Below, piece after piece: positions 23,035 through 34,405 of a DNA stretch of 64,000 bases. A program made the position numbers and the translations under genes. The stretch is taken from NCBI RefSeq assembly GCF_042186555.1, contig NC_133333.1:220226757-220290756 (forward strand), read 5' to 3'. This stretch comes from Aquarana catesbeiana (Eukaryota; Chordata; Amphibia; Anura; Ranidae). Positions within the stretch are counted from its first letter, which is position 1. Each line of letters opens with the position of its first letter. The notes below the pieces were generated by a model. That model searched no databases. It saw only the letters and a list, made by a program, of their open reading frames with translations, and was not told the DNA's origin.

Positions 23035-24432
23035 TGCCTCATATAACCCTCAACATAGTTTTAGGGACCCCATGTAGTATCAGATAACCCCCATCACATT
23101 TCCAGGGATCCCAGGTAGTGTCAGATAATCCTCCATCATATTCCCAGGGACCTCAGGTAGTGTCAGATAACCCCCATCATATGTCCAGGGATCCCAGGTA
23201 GTATCAGATAACCCCCATCATATTTCCAGGGATCCCAGGTAGTATCTGATAACCCCCATAATATTTACAGGGACCTTAGGTAGCATCAGATAACCCCCAT
23301 CATATTTCCAGGGACCCCAAATAATATCAGATAACCCCATCATATTTCCAGGGACCCCAGGTAGCATAAGATAACCCCCATCATATGTCCAGGGATACCA
23401 GGTAGTACCAGATAACCCCCATCATATTTCCAGGGACCCCAGATAATATCAGATAAACCCATCATATGTCCAGGGACCCCTGGTAGTGTAAAATAACCCC
23501 CATCATATGTCCAGGGACCCCAGGTAGTGTCAGATAAACCCCATCATATTTCCAGGGATCCCAGGTAGTATGAGATAACCCCCATCATATTCCCAGGGAC
23601 CTCAGGTAGTGTCAGATAACCCCCATCATATTTCCAGGGATCCCAGGTAGTATTTATTTTTATTTATTTATTTCAGGTACTTATATAGCGCCATCAAATT
23701 ACGCAGCGCTTTACATATACATTGTACATTCACATCAGTCCCTACCCTCAAGGAGCTTACAATCTAAGGTCCCTAATTCACATTCATACATACTAGGGAC
23801 AATTTAGACAGGATCCAATTAACCTACCAGCATGTCTTTGGAGTGTGGGAGGAAACCGGAGTACCTGGAGGAAACCCACAGGGAGAACATGCAAACTCCA
23901 GGCAGGTAGTGTTGTGGTTGGGATTCGAACCAGCGACCCTTCTTACTGCTAGGTGAGAGTGCTACCCACTACACCACTGTGCCGCCCACAGGTAGTATGA
24001 GATAACCCCCATCGTATTTCCAGGGACCCCAGGTAGTGTCAGGTAACCCCCCATCATATTCCCAGGGACCTCAGGTACTGTCAGATAACCCCCATCATAT
24101 TCCCAGGGACCTCAGGTAGTGTCAGATAACCCCCATCATATGTCCAGGGATCCCAGGTAGTGTCAGATAACCCAAATCATATTTACAGGGATCCCAGGTA
24201 GTATGAGATAACCCCCATCATATTTACAGGGACCTTAGGTAGCATCAGATAACCCCCATCATATTTCCTGGGACCCCAGATAATATCAGATAACCCCATC
24301 ATATTTCCAGGGACCCCAGGTAGCATAAGATAACCCCCATCATATGTCCAGGGACCCCAGGTAGTATCAGATAACCCCCATCATATTTCCAGGGACCCCA
24401 GGTAGCATCTGTTAACCCCCCATCATATGTCC
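23035..24432. repeat. 41-bp minisatellite, split by a V-SINE
   Basis: Unit about 41 bp with TCAGATAACCCCCATCATAT and TTCCAGGGACCCCAGGTAGT, about 15 copies at 23035-23653 and about 11 at 23999-24432. Variants include CTCAGGTAGTG and CTTAGGTAGC. Confidence 0.95.
23654..23988 (-). mobile_element. V-SINE retroposon, minus orientation, with target duplication
   Basis: Read on the minus strand: a tRNA-derived head whose B box GGTTCGAATCCC lies near 23920, then the conserved core seen on plus as GTGTGGGAGGAAACCGGAGT, then the LINE-like tail (GTAAGCTCCTTGAGGG) and an AAATA-rich end. It is flanked by the 10-bp direct repeat CAGGTAGTAT (23644-23653, 23989-23998), a piece of the host minisatellite. Full or near-full length, so retroposition by target-primed reverse transcription is clear. 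Confidence 0.9.
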
Positions 24433-24642
24433 AGGGACAGACTGTTGATTTGTGGAGGTAAAATGGTTTGAAAGTATATTTAATTGGCATATTAAATGTT
24501 ACAATACATAACAAAAATGCACATAGTAAAAATGATTTCATATATACACCCACATGGTGTGGACCTCATGAGTACATAGACATATTGATTAAATGGCATA
24601 TAATAATGACAAGACATTGGTAAGATAAATGAATAATTGAAA

Positions 24643-24703
<61 letters not shown>

Positions 24704-25394
24704 ACATCATCTAAATGGCACTATGCAGTGTGGTAATGATAAAAAAGAGGATATGGTCGTATTTAGTTGTAGATGATGAGTCCGACGCGTTTCGTGTGTG
24801 AATACTTCCTCAGAGACGAATGCATCAATTTTTTCTACAATAAACAAGATAGAGTTTTTCTAGTAGGGCACTAAACATAACAGGAAAAAGCAATTGCCAA
24901 TCCTGATTACTTATATGGAATGGAATGTAGTGGTATGTGGTGGAGGTGGGGCCAGGACCAGAGGGTTTGTCTGTCCCAGGAGCTGAGGTATTTTGAACCC
25001 GCGTGCAAGCAAGGCGCACAACAAGCACCCCCAGAATACAGATTGCCGAACTTCATGATATATCAGAATGGTGGATACAAGTGATGATTGCCAAAGAGTC
25101 TGTCTGGATAGATATAATATCCATGAATAAATATTATTGGTGAAAAAGTGGATAAAAGTACCCAAGTGAAAGTGTATGAAAGAAGGTGAAAGACTTATAA
25201 GTGAGGTAGAGATGTCAAAGTGTGAGTATAGAAGAGAGAAAATATATGCAGAAAAATCCAGGGCAGTACCAGATTACCAAGAAAACGTTGCCAATAGAGT
25301 GATTAGCTAAGTGAAAAGTGGGGTAGGATAACATAGTAGTTACCTTGGGTAAAAGCATGGGAGCGAATGCCCTTGTGACATGTAACATCTCCAA
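24433..25394. other. Dispersed frog repeat with (TA)n, no gene
   Basis: Contains GTCCGACGCGTTTCGTGTG with CTTCCTCAGAGACG (24780-24825), the motif typical of a frog repeat family. Further sequence to 25394 shows no coding domain. Confidence 0.45.
24645..24701. repeat. (TA)n microsatellite
   Basis: About 28 uninterrupted TA units. Confidence 0.97.
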
Positions 25395-25399
25395 TTGTG

Positions 25400-25592
25400 T
25401 GGAAAGAAAAGCTGTGTTCGGGGAGGAGCCATGAATACATCCCGCACGCACGCAGGCTCGTGGGCGGTACTCACCGCCCGGGCAGGGGCCCCATGCCGCA
25501 TGTGCCATGCTAGTGTGACACTGGTGGGAGCCTGCGTGCGTGCGGGATGTATTTATGGCACCGCCCCAAACACAGCTTTCCTTTCCCAACGT
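25400..25592. repeat. Inverted repeat (foldback), ~65-bp arms
   Basis: GAAAAGCTGTGTTCGGGG and ACATCCCGCACGCACGCAGG at the left are matched by CCTGCGTGCGTGCGGGATGT and CCCCAAACACAGCTTTCC at the right, with about 70 bp between arms. This explains the mirror-image frames on both strands. Probably a small MITE. Confidence 0.8.
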
Positions 25593-26280
25593 TGTTTATG
25601 TGCATACGTGACATCCCGCAAGCTGCCTCCTGGGATGTATGAAATAGGTATCCCAAGAAGCAGTTCACGGGACCGCATGCATGCGCAGGACTACCGCAGG
25701 AGATCCCAGAGTGACCTAGGTAAGGATTAAGGACTAAGGAGGTAAAAAAAAAGTATGGAATTGTGTTTTAGGGTGGGACGAAGAGGCAGGAGGACAGAAC
25801 ATTGGAATATAAGTGGTTAGCACTTCTGCCTAGCAGCACTAGGGTTGTTGGTTCAAATTCCAACCATGGCACTACCTGCCTGGAGTTTGCATGTTCTCCC
25901 TGTGCCTGCATGGGTTTCTTCCAGGTACTCCGGTTTCCTCCCACACTCCTATAAAAGTATCTGTAATAAATAAATAAATAAATAATAAAAAAAAAAGAGG
26001 CAAAGGTCTGCTTTAAATAAATAAATAAAAAAGGTAAAAAAAGAACAGCATTAGACAAAGTGAAAACACCATTAGGCACTGGACTATATTAACTGTGCTG
26101 AACGATGAGGTATTTAGGGTATCTCATGTGGAAGTATGATTATAAGAACACTTTTAGTTTTTATAGATTTTAAGAACTTAAAGGACAATTAACGCATTTG
26201 TCACCAGTAGAATGAGATGAAAGGGTTACGTTTAATACACGTCTCATTATAAATCACAGAAAATTACCAGAAAATGACAT
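25593..26280. other. Short spacer carrying a V-SINE, no gene
   Basis: Apart from the SINE at 25813-25990, no element or exon is recognised. Confidence 0.4.
25813..25990 (+). mobile_element. V-SINE retroposon, plus orientation
   Basis: tRNA-like head GTGGTTAGCACTTCTGCC (A-box region) and GGTTCAAATTCC (B box), then TGCCTGGAGTTTGCATGTTC and TACTCCGGTTTCCTCCCACA of the V core, ending in an AAATAAATA tail. Lacks the middle tail portion seen at 23654-23988. Its head is degenerate, so it is not a functional tRNA. Confidence 0.85.
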
Positions 26281-28089
26281 CAAAATATAACATTTATATA
26301 GTTACATAATAGGTGAGGTTGAAAAAAGACACAAGTCCATCAAGTCCAACCTATGTGTGTGATTATATGTCAGTATTACATTGTATATCCCTGTATGTTG
26401 CGGTCGTTCAGGTGATTATCTAATAGTTTTTTTGAAACTATCGATGCCCCCCGCTAAGACCACCGTCTGTGGAAGGAAGTTCCACATCCTTGCTGCTTTT
26501 ACAGTAAAGAACCCTCTACGTAGTTTAAGGTTAAACATCTTTTCTTCTAATTTTAATGAGTGGCCACGTGTCTTGTTAAAATCCCTTCCGCGAAAAAGTT
26601 TTATTCCCATTTTGAGGTCACCAGTACGGTATTTGTAAATAGAAATCATATCCCCTCTCAATCGTCTCTTCTCCAGAGAGAATAAGTTCAGTGCTCACAA
26701 CCTTTCCTCATAACTAATATCCTCCAGACCCTTTATTAGCTTATTTGCCCTTGTTTGTACTCGCTATATTTCCAGTACATCCTTCCTGAGGACTGGTGCC
26801 CAGAACTGGACAGCATACTCCAGGTGCGGCCGGACCAGAGTCTTGTAGAGTGGGAGAATTATCGCTTTATCCCTTTTTTAATGCATGCCAGATTTTCTGT
26901 TTGCTTTGTTAGCAGCAGCTTGGCATTGCATGCCATTGCTGAGCCTATCATCTACTAGGACCCCAAGGTCCTTTTCCATCCTAGATTCCCCCAGAGGTTC
27001 TCCCCCCTGTGTATAGATTGCATTCATATTTTTGCCACCCAAATGCATTATTTTACATTTTTCTAAATTAAACCTCATTTGCCATGTAGTCGCCCACCCC
27101 ATTAATTTGTTCAGATCTCCTTGCAAGGTTTCCACATCCTGTGGAGAAGTTATTGGCCTGCTTAGCTTAGTATCGTCCACAAATACAGAGATTGAACTGT
27201 TTACTCCATCCTCCTGGTTGTTTATGTACAAATTAAATAGGATTCTTCCTAGCACAGAACCCTGTGGGACCCCACTACCCACCCCTGACCACTCCGAGTA
27301 CTCCCCATTTATCACTACCCTCTGAACTCGCCCTTGTAGCCAGTTTTCAATCCATGTACTCACCCTATGGTCCATGCCAATGGACCTTTATACAGTAAAC
27401 ATTTATGGGGAACTGTGTCAAATGCTTTTGCAGAATCCAGATGTAATACGTCTACGGGCTTCCTTTATCTAGATGGCAACTCACCTCCTCATAGAAGGTT
27501 AATAGATTGGTTTGGCAGGAACGATTCTTCATGAACCCATGCTGATTAATGCTAATGATACTGTTTTCAGTACTAAAATCTTGTATATAGTTCCTTATCA
27601 TCCCCTCCAAGAGCTTGCATACTATTGATGTTAGGCTAACTGGTCTGTAATTCCCAGGGATGTATTTTGGGCCCTTTTTAAATATTGGTGCTACATTGGC
27701 TTTTCTCCAATCTGCTGGTACCATTCTCGTCAGTAGACTGTCAGTAAAAATTAGGAACAATGAGGAACAATGGTCTGGCAATTACTTGACTGAGTTTCCT
27801 AAGTACCCTCGGGTACAAGCCATCCGGTCCCAGTGATTTATTAATGTTAAGTTTCCCAAGTCTAATTCTAATTTTGTCCTCTGTTAGCCATGAGGGTGCT
27901 TCCTGTGATGTGTCATGGGGATAAACACTGCAGTTTTGGTTACTGAAGCCCCCCGATTCCCTCGTGAAGATTGAGGAGAAGAATAAATTCAAGACCTTCG
28001 TCATCTCCCCATCCTTTGTAACCAGATGTCCTTCCTCATTCTTTATGGGGCCAATATGGTCTGTCCTCCCTTTTTTACTGTTTACATAC
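26280..28089 (-). pseudogene. CR1-type LINE ORF2, reverse transcriptase and C-terminus, degraded
   Basis: Minus-strand remains of a CR1 retrotransposon. In order: linker (PIKNEEGHLVTKDGEM, 27990-28060), RT with YRPVSLTSIVCKLLEG (27640), NQHGFMKNRSC, AKAFDTVPHK holding the first catalytic Asp (about 27420), GVPQGSVLG (27270) and FVDDTK with the paired Asp (27180), and the C-terminal region WNFLPQTVVLAGGIDSFKK (26430). The 3' end near 26290-26345 carries a GTTGAAAAAAGACACAAGTC tail typical of frog LINEs. Several frameshifts separate the pieces, so it cannot encode an active enzyme. Its 205-bp inner end is repeated at 28355-28560. Confidence 0.88.
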
Positions 28090-28354
28090 TTAACCACTTG
28101 CCTACAGGGCACTTACACCCCCAAGCCATTTTTCAGCTTTCAGCGCTGTCGCGCTTTGAATGACAATTGCGCGGTCATGCTACACTGTACCCTCTACTTA
28201 GTTTTTGTCAGTAAATTTTATAATTAAGTAATTTTTCTCCTTCACTGATATGCGGTGATGAGGCGGCACTGATGAGCACTGATAGGCTGAACTAGTGGGT
28301 ATTCATGAGGTGGCACTTATGGGCACTGATGAGGCGGCACTTATGGGCACCGAT
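28090..28354. mobile_element. TTAA-type minisatellite element fragment inside CR1
   Basis: Begins at a TTAA that is still visible in the duplicated CR1 copy (TACTTAA), with TTAACCACTTG as at 31108. It contains GCGCTTTGAATGACAATTGC, shared with 31165-31200, and a few GATGAGGCGGCACT units. Its right end is lost where the second CR1 copy starts. Confidence 0.7.
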
Positions 28355-29222
28355 TAGCCATGAGGGTGCTTCCTGTGATGTGTCACGAGGATAAACACTG
28401 CAGTTTTGGTTACTGAAGCCCCTCAATTCCCTCGTGAAGACAGAGGAGAAGAATAAATTCAATACCTTCGCCATCTCCCCATCCTTTGTAACCAGATGTC
28501 CCTCCTCATTCTTTATGGGGCCAGTATGGTCTGGCCTCCCTTTTTTCCTGTTTAAATACTTAAAACATTTCTTGGGATTCTTTTTGCTCTCCTCCGCTAT
28601 GTGTCTTTCGTGTTCTATCTTAGCCGCCCTAATTGCACCCTTACATTTCTTGTTGCATTCTTTATAAAGTTTGAATGCTGATGATGATCCCTCAACCTTG
28701 TATTTTTTGAAGGCCTTCTCCTTTGCTTTTATATGCATTTTTACATTGGCGTTAAGCCATCCAGGACTTTTGTTCGCTCTTGTAAATTTATTACCCAATA
28801 GGATGCACTGGCTAATGACCTTATTTAATATGCTCTTAAAGCTTACCCATCTCTCCTCTGTGTTCTTTGTGTGATTTATACTGAAGCCAATTGACCTGTG
28901 ATCGCTGTTTTCTAAATTTCCCCATATTTCCACATCTGTCATCAGGTCTGTATTATTGGTAATCAGTAGATCCAGTAACGCTTTATTTCTAGTTGGTGCG
29001 TCTACCATCTGACCCATGAAATTGTCCTGCAAGACATTTAGGAACTGGTGAGCCTCAGACAAATGCGTGGTTCCCAGTCTATGTCTGGATAGTTAAAATC
29101 CCCCATTATGATAACACTTCCCATCCTTGCTGCTAATCCAAATTGTGATAGGAGGTCCGTATCCCCCCTCCTCCCTTAGGTTAGGGGGCCTATAGAACAA
29201 TATACAACCTTTAATAATCAGT
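28355..29222 (-). pseudogene. CR1-type LINE ORF2, endonuclease and linker, degraded
   Basis: Minus-strand CR1 remains upstream of the RT part. The apurinic-type endonuclease shows LFYRPPN (about 29200), GDFNYPDIDWE (about 29090, frameshifted from what follows) and the catalytic SDH in NLENSDHRSIGF (about 28905). The linker to the RT contains KKNPKKCFKYLNRKKGRPD. The 5' end is truncated near 29222. Positions 28355-28560 duplicate 27883-28089 at roughly 93% by eye. Confidence 0.87.
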
Positions 29223-29280
29223 TTTCTCTTTTCTTATTTTCCCATAATGAAGTATCAATAAATATAACCACTTCACCTCT
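29223..29280. other. Short spacer
   Basis: AT-rich sequence between the truncated CR1 and the next element; contains ATAACCACTTCACC, which may be an alternate left end of the next element. Confidence 0.3.
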
Positions 29281-29458
29281 TTAACCCTCTTCCTGACCAG
29301 GCCATTTTTTGCATTGCATGGTCGTGTAACGCTGTACCCAAACAAAATTTATGCCCTTTTTTCTCCACAAATAGAGCTTTCTTTTGGTGGTATTTGATCA
29401 CCTCTGCAATTTTTATTTTTTGCGCTATACACAAAAAAATCCCAACAATTAAAAAAAA

Positions 29459-29489
<31 letters not shown>

Positions 29490-30173
29490 TACTATCTGCT
29501 ATAAAACATATCCAATAAAAAAAATGTAAAAAATCTAATTTCTTCATCAATTTGGGCTAATATGTATTCTGCTACATATTGATGGTAAAAAGAATCCCAA
29601 TAAGCGTATATTGATTGGGTTGAGCAAAAGTTATAGGGTCTACAAACTGTGGGATATATTTATGGAATTTTTGGACTGCGATATTGCGGCGGACAAAACA
29701 GACACATTTTATTGGGAACCAGTGACACTAATACAGTGATCAGTGCTAAAAATATGCACTGTCACTGTACTAATGACACTGGCTGGGAAGGGGTTAACAT
29801 CAAGGGCAATCAAAGGGTTAATTGTGTGCCTAAAATGTGTTTTCTAACTATAGGGGAGGTGCTTTTACTATTGGAAGGCATGGATCGGTGTTTATGCTTT
29901 GCAGGAATACAGGATCCACCGCTTCTGTACTGACAGAACAGCAATCTGTGTTTATACAGGCAGACTGCTGTTCTGGCTGTGTACAGAACAATCAGTGAGT
30001 GCTGGCAGACATCGGGTCCGCGGGACGCGCTATGTAGAATCACAGCAGGAGCGAGCTACCGGCAGCGCACACTAGCGCCCGATACCCGGAAGTGCTGGAT
30101 CACGTATATATAAGTGATCCTTGGGCAGCACAGCCACCCTGTAGAAGTAAATGTGCTATGGGGCGGTCGGCAT
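29281..30173. mobile_element. TTAA-type non-autonomous element with AT microsatellite
   Basis: Starts TTAACCCTCTTCCTGACC and holds CACAAATAGAGCTTTCTTTT, GTATTTGATCACC, then CAATAAGCGTATATTGATTG and GTCTACAAACTGTGGGATAT, a dispersed frog repeat. An AT tract lies at 29458-29480. The right end GGGGCGGTCGGCATGTG is degraded (an AGTGGTTAA end would be expected). It shares the CACAAATAGAGC block with 31240 and, inverted, 56845. Non-coding. Confidence 0.6.
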
Positions 30174-31107
30174 GTGCAACTCGTCTGTGTTAAACGACGA
30201 TAAATTAAAGCAAGGCTGTCCTATCTGGGGCTCTACCCAAACAACTTCCTCCAATCAGACACCAAGATCATCTGTATCAGCAGAGACATGTGAAAGAGCA
30301 TCGGAGAGATGCGGAGTTCTCCTTAATATAGAACACAGCACTGGTTTGGAGGGTTTCCTTTTCTTTTCATGGTGTCACGCAGGCTAAATGTTAATATGCA
30401 GTTACTTTAATGTTTCCCAGTAGGTCCCCTTTAAGTAAGTTAGACAAGATTAGAATTTTTATTGCTGCTTTGATTTGCGAAGAACAGAGAGAAGATTTTC
30501 ACTGTCAGGTATTTAATGAAAATGTGTAATTATGCCGTCTTTAATTGGTATTATATGTAAAATATTTACATCTCTTTGTGGGAAATGGAAATACACAGAA
30601 GCATTGTGATCACATTACAGAAATATGAAATGTTTAGTGAAGTGATGGGTAAGAGAGGCAGACAGTTGTACGCTGACTTCAAAAACTTACATATTACCAA
30701 ACGTTCAACAAGACACATTTAAGGGGCCTTAAAGGTCTCTCCCTTCTTCTGGGCTTAGCTATTGTATATTCTTTGAACAAATGGCAGAATCACAAAAAAA
30801 TGTTATTAGAAAGAAAAGATAAAAACGCTCAGGAGCAACAAAGCAGTAGCATTGCCTTTTTTATATTATCTTGTTGAATGAACAGCAACCAACATTTTTG
30901 GGCTCTTGGGTCACTGGTTTGGTACTCCTATTGGACATACAAGAATTTCAAACTATGGCTCCCACCATGTTTATGTCATAGGGCCTCATTCACACTGGTT
31001 GTAACCAAACGCCACTTTTAAGGGTGTTTGACTTTTTTGTTTTCTGCCTCTAAACACCCCTCCATGTTAGCCTATGTGTTCATGTACACATAGGCGTTTA
31101 CAGGAGT
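30174..31107. other. Low-repeat island, no gene
   Basis: 30200-30700 is non-tandem and AT-rich with GTGTAATTATGCCG and TCTTTAATTGGTATTA, plausible homeodomain-type sites. 31000-31100 (CTCATTCACACTGGTTG) resembles the end of a Harbinger-type MITE. No coding exon recognised. Confidence 0.35.
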
Positions 31108-31961
31108 TTAACCACTTGCTTATTGGGCACTTTTACCCCTTCCTGCCCAGGCCAATTTTCAGCTTTCAGCTCTGTCACTCTTTGAATGACAATTGCGCGG
31201 TAATGCTACACTGTACCCATATGAAATTTTTGTCATTTTTTTTTCCACACAAATAGAGCTTTCTTTTGGGGGTATTTAATCACTACTGGGGTTTTTCTTT
31301 TTGCTAAACAAACAAAAAAAGACGAAAATTTTGAAAAATAAATAATTTAATTTTTTGTAGTTTGTTACAAAGTTTTGCAAGCAGGTAATTTTTCTCCTTC
31401 ATTGATGTGCACTGATGAGGCTGCACTGGTGGGCACTGATAAGGCTGCATTGATGGGCACTGATAAGGGGGCACTGATAAGTGGCACTGATGATCACTGA
31501 TGAGTCAGCACAGGTGGGCACTGATGAGGCTGCACTGATAGGTGGCACTGATGGGTACTGAAATGTGGCACTGATGGGCACTGATAGGCTGCACTGATAG
31601 GTGGCACCGATGGACACTGATAGGTGACACTGATAGGCAGCACTGACGATGAGGCACTGATGGGCACTGATTGGCAGCACTGTTGGGCACTGATAAGTGG
31701 CACTGGTGGGCATTGATAGGTGGCACTGGTGGACACTGGTAGGTGGCACTGGTGGGCACTGCTTAGCAGCAGTGGGTCTGGAGTGTGTAGGACCGATGTC
31801 CCGTTTACTCTGTGCGGTAATCAGCTTTTTCTTTTCTCCTCACGCTATCAGCGTGAGGAAAAAAAATCTGATTACCGGCTCTGTTTATATCACTGGCTGA
31901 CAGATGATCACGAGTTAAGGGGCCGAGAGTCTCATTGACTTGCTGATCACAGGGTGATCCG
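31108..31961. mobile_element. TTAA-type minisatellite element, right end lost to a Tc1 element
   Basis: TTAACCACTTGCTTATTGGG at the left. Inside, GAATGACAATTGCGCGG and ACAAATAGAGCTTTC as in relatives, then a GGCACTGATGGGCACTGATA minisatellite (31405-31765), then a hairpin TCACGC-TATCA-GCGTGA (31840-31857). It ends where the Tc1 remnant begins. Confidence 0.65.
31405..31765. repeat. GGCACTGATGGGCACTGATA minisatellite
   Basis: About 20-bp units, reverse-complement relatives of the 5690-9230 array. They give stop-free minus frames rich in Ile-Ser-Ala that are not genes. Confidence 0.9.
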
Positions 31962-32716
31962 GTGTTGTTTTTGCAGTGTCTTTTGGATCATTGTCCATCT
32001 GTACTGTGAAACGTCGTCCAATCAACTTTGCTGCATTTGGCTGAATCGAGGCTGACAGTATATCTCTGAACATTGCAGAATTCATCTGGCTGCTTCTGTC
32101 TTCTGTCACATCATCAATAAACACCAATGATCCAGTGCCACTGGAAGCCATGCATGCCAATGCCATCACACTGCCTCCACCATATTTTACAGATGACGTT
32201 GTGTGCTTTGGATCATGAGCTGTTCCAAGCCTTCTCCACACTTTTCTTCCCATCATTATGGTACAGATTAATCTTAGTTTCATCCGTCCAAAGAATGCTT
32301 TTGCAGAACTGGTCTGGCTTTTTTAGATTTTTTTTGGCAAAGTCTAATCTGGCTTTTCAATTTTTCAGGCTTATAAATGGTTTGCTCCTTGTGGTGAACC
32401 CTCTGTGTTTGCTCTCATGAAGTCTTTGTTTGATTGTAGACTTTGACAATGATACGCCCACCTTCAGGAGAGTGTCCTTCACTTGTCTGGATGTTGTGAA
32501 TGGGTTTTTCTTTACCATAGAGAGGATCCTGCTATCATCTACCACTGTTGTCTTCTGTGGACATTTATGTTGCTGAGCTCACCAGTGCGTTCTTCTTTCC
32601 TCAGAATGCACCAAACTGTTGATTTGGCCACTCCTAATGTTGCTGCTATCTCTCTGATAAATTTGAAGCCTTACAATGGCCTGTTTCACCTGTATGGACA
32701 GCTCCTTTGAATGCAT
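31962..32716 (-). pseudogene. Tc1-like transposase, truncated and frameshifted
   Basis: Starts MHSKELSIQVKQAIVRLQ at 32716, then breaks frame in the first helix-turn-helix. The second helix-turn-helix region (VKKNPFTTSRQVKDTLLK, 32357-32545) is clear. The first catalytic Asp is kept in SILWTDETKINLY (about 32285), followed by KVWRRLGTAHDPKHTTS and GGGSVMALACMASSGTG. The second Asp lies in VQMDNDPKDTAK (about 31995; the usual PKHT is PKDT). The glutamate of the DD34E triad is missing because of the truncation. Inactive. It belongs to a different Tc1 family from the copy at 53162. Confidence 0.88.
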
Positions 32717-33080
32717 GATGTAGGTTCACAGCAATAGATTCCAAATGCAAATACCACACTTAGCATCAACTCCAGACCTTTTACCTGCTTAATTGATGAA
32801 GAAATAACGAAGGAGTAGCCCACACCTGGCCATGAAACAGCTTTTGATTCAATTGTCCAATTACTTTTGGTCCCTTGAAAAAGGAGGGATGGCTATTCTT
32901 AAGAGCTGTAATTCCTGAACCCTTCCTCTGATTTAGATGTACATATCCTCAAATAAAACATGAGAGTATGCACTTTCAGCCCATATCCATTATCTAACTA
33001 TAGCTGGAATTTTTTTTGGTGTGTTGCGTAAATACCTGAAAAAATCTAAAATTGTGCTTGTGTCCAAATATATATGGCCA
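31962..33080 (-). mobile_element. Truncated Tc1/mariner element, minus strand
   Basis: The 5' end is near 33080 (minus: GGCCATATATATTTGGACAC), followed by about 360 bp of untranslated sequence and the transposase remnant. The 3' third and the other terminal repeat are absent; sequence switches to the TTAA-type element at about 31961. Confidence 0.8.
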
Positions 33081-33744
33081 TCTTTGTATTCCACTAATGT
33101 TTTCCTTATTTTACTTGTTATTGGACATATATAGAAGAAAAATATGGAAGTTGCCATTGATCACTCATTTTTTATGTTGTGTGTTATATGGACCTGTCAT
33201 CTTGATCCTTGCTCCTTTGCTTGGTTACTGACCCATCGTACCAGAATAATCTATGTGAACGTTTAACCAATAATCAATGAGGACAGATCTGTCACTGGCA
33301 CCTGACGTGGTTAGTTACAGTTATAACAGTAATTAGAAAACAAAATAATTATCTGCTCAGCACCAGAAATCAGGATCATTGATGAGTGAAATAAAGAAGT
33401 TTCCCTTCACCGAAATCTGATTTTTACCAACATGAAGTGTAACCTCAACATTTCAGTGAAATGTATTGTAGAGAATGGGGAAGGTGAAATAAAGGGTGTT
33501 TTTTTTTTTGTTTAAGAGCATAATGGTCTTTGAATGAATCCTGAGTGTCAGGAAAGGTCATTTAAATTGTTTTTTTGTTTTACATTTAAAAATTTTTTTT
33601 AATAAACTTAATTTTTTAACAACAATGTTTATCAACAACACTTTAAGTGCACATTGGGTAGCAGCTTTCATTAACATGGTTTTGTTTATCAACAAAGCCA
33701 CATGATCCCCATGCTCTGGCCTGGCAATCACAACTTTCGGAGAA
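33081..33744. other. AT-rich spacer, no gene
   Basis: No element ends recognised. GGTTTTGTTTATCAACAAAG near 33680 resembles the duplicated GTTTACCAACAACAAATTG motif at 38345 and 38872, so the duplicated block associated with the TTAGGG-like array begins here in decayed form. Confidence 0.4.
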
Positions 33745-33916
33745 AACTTTGGGTTAGCATTAGTGTTACTGTTAGTTTTAGGGATAGTTATAGAGTTACT
33801 GTTAAGGTTAGGTTTATAGTTAATGTAAGCGTTAGTTATAGGGTTAGTATTAGGAATACTGTTAGGTTTACAGCTAGTGTTAGAATGAGTTTTAGGTTTG
33901 CTGTTAGTTACTGTTA

Positions 33917-34337
33917 TGCCCCGTACACACGATTGGATTTTCTGACAACAAATGTTGGATGTGAGCCTGTTGGCGGAAAGTCCGACCGTGTGTACGCTCC
34001 ATCGAACATTTGTTGGCGGACTTTCCGCCAACAAATGTTGGCTAGCAGGTTCTCAAATTTTTCGCCAACAAATGTTTGTTGTCGGACTTTCCGATCGTGA
34101 GTACACAAGTCCGTCGGACAAAAGTCCACGCATGCTCGGAATCAAGTCGGCAGCGCTCAGTCTTATAAAACTAGAGTTCGTAATGGAGATATCACGTACG
34201 TCTTGTACATCACCACGTTCGTAATTGTTGGCCAACATTTGTGTGACCGTGTGTATGCAAGACAATTTGGAGCCAACATCCTTCGAACAAAAATCCACGG
34301 TTTTGTTGTCGGAAAGTCCGATCGTGTGTACAGGGCA
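33917..34337. mobile_element. Harbinger-type MITE (421 bp), TTA target duplication
   Basis: Terminal inverted repeats TGCCCCGTACACACGAT and ATCGTGTGTACAGGGCA, flanked by TTA (33914-33916, 34338-34340), the TWA duplication of PIF/Harbinger elements. Internal GACAACAAATGTT and TTTGTTGGCGGACTTTCCG words form sub-palindromes. Related to 48729-49132 (GCATGCTCGGAATCAAG). Non-coding. Confidence 0.9.
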
Positions 34338-34405
34338 TTAGGGTTATAGCTTTATACTTAGTATTAGGGATAGGTTTACAGCTAGTGTTAGGATTAGCTG
34401 TATAA

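Noticed and set aside
21933..24432. Regular repeats considered as a CRISPR array
   Set aside because: Units are contiguous tandem copies without unique spacers, in a vertebrate nuclear context, with no cas genes.
25813..25880. tRNA gene, from A-box and B-box-like words
   Set aside because: No intact cloverleaf or acceptor stem; it is the tRNA-derived head of a SINE with core and tail following. The same applies near 23920.
26381..27325. Plus-strand frames opposite the CR1 remains
   Set aside because: Antisense shadows of the minus-strand CR1 gene, whose RT and endonuclease motifs are clear.
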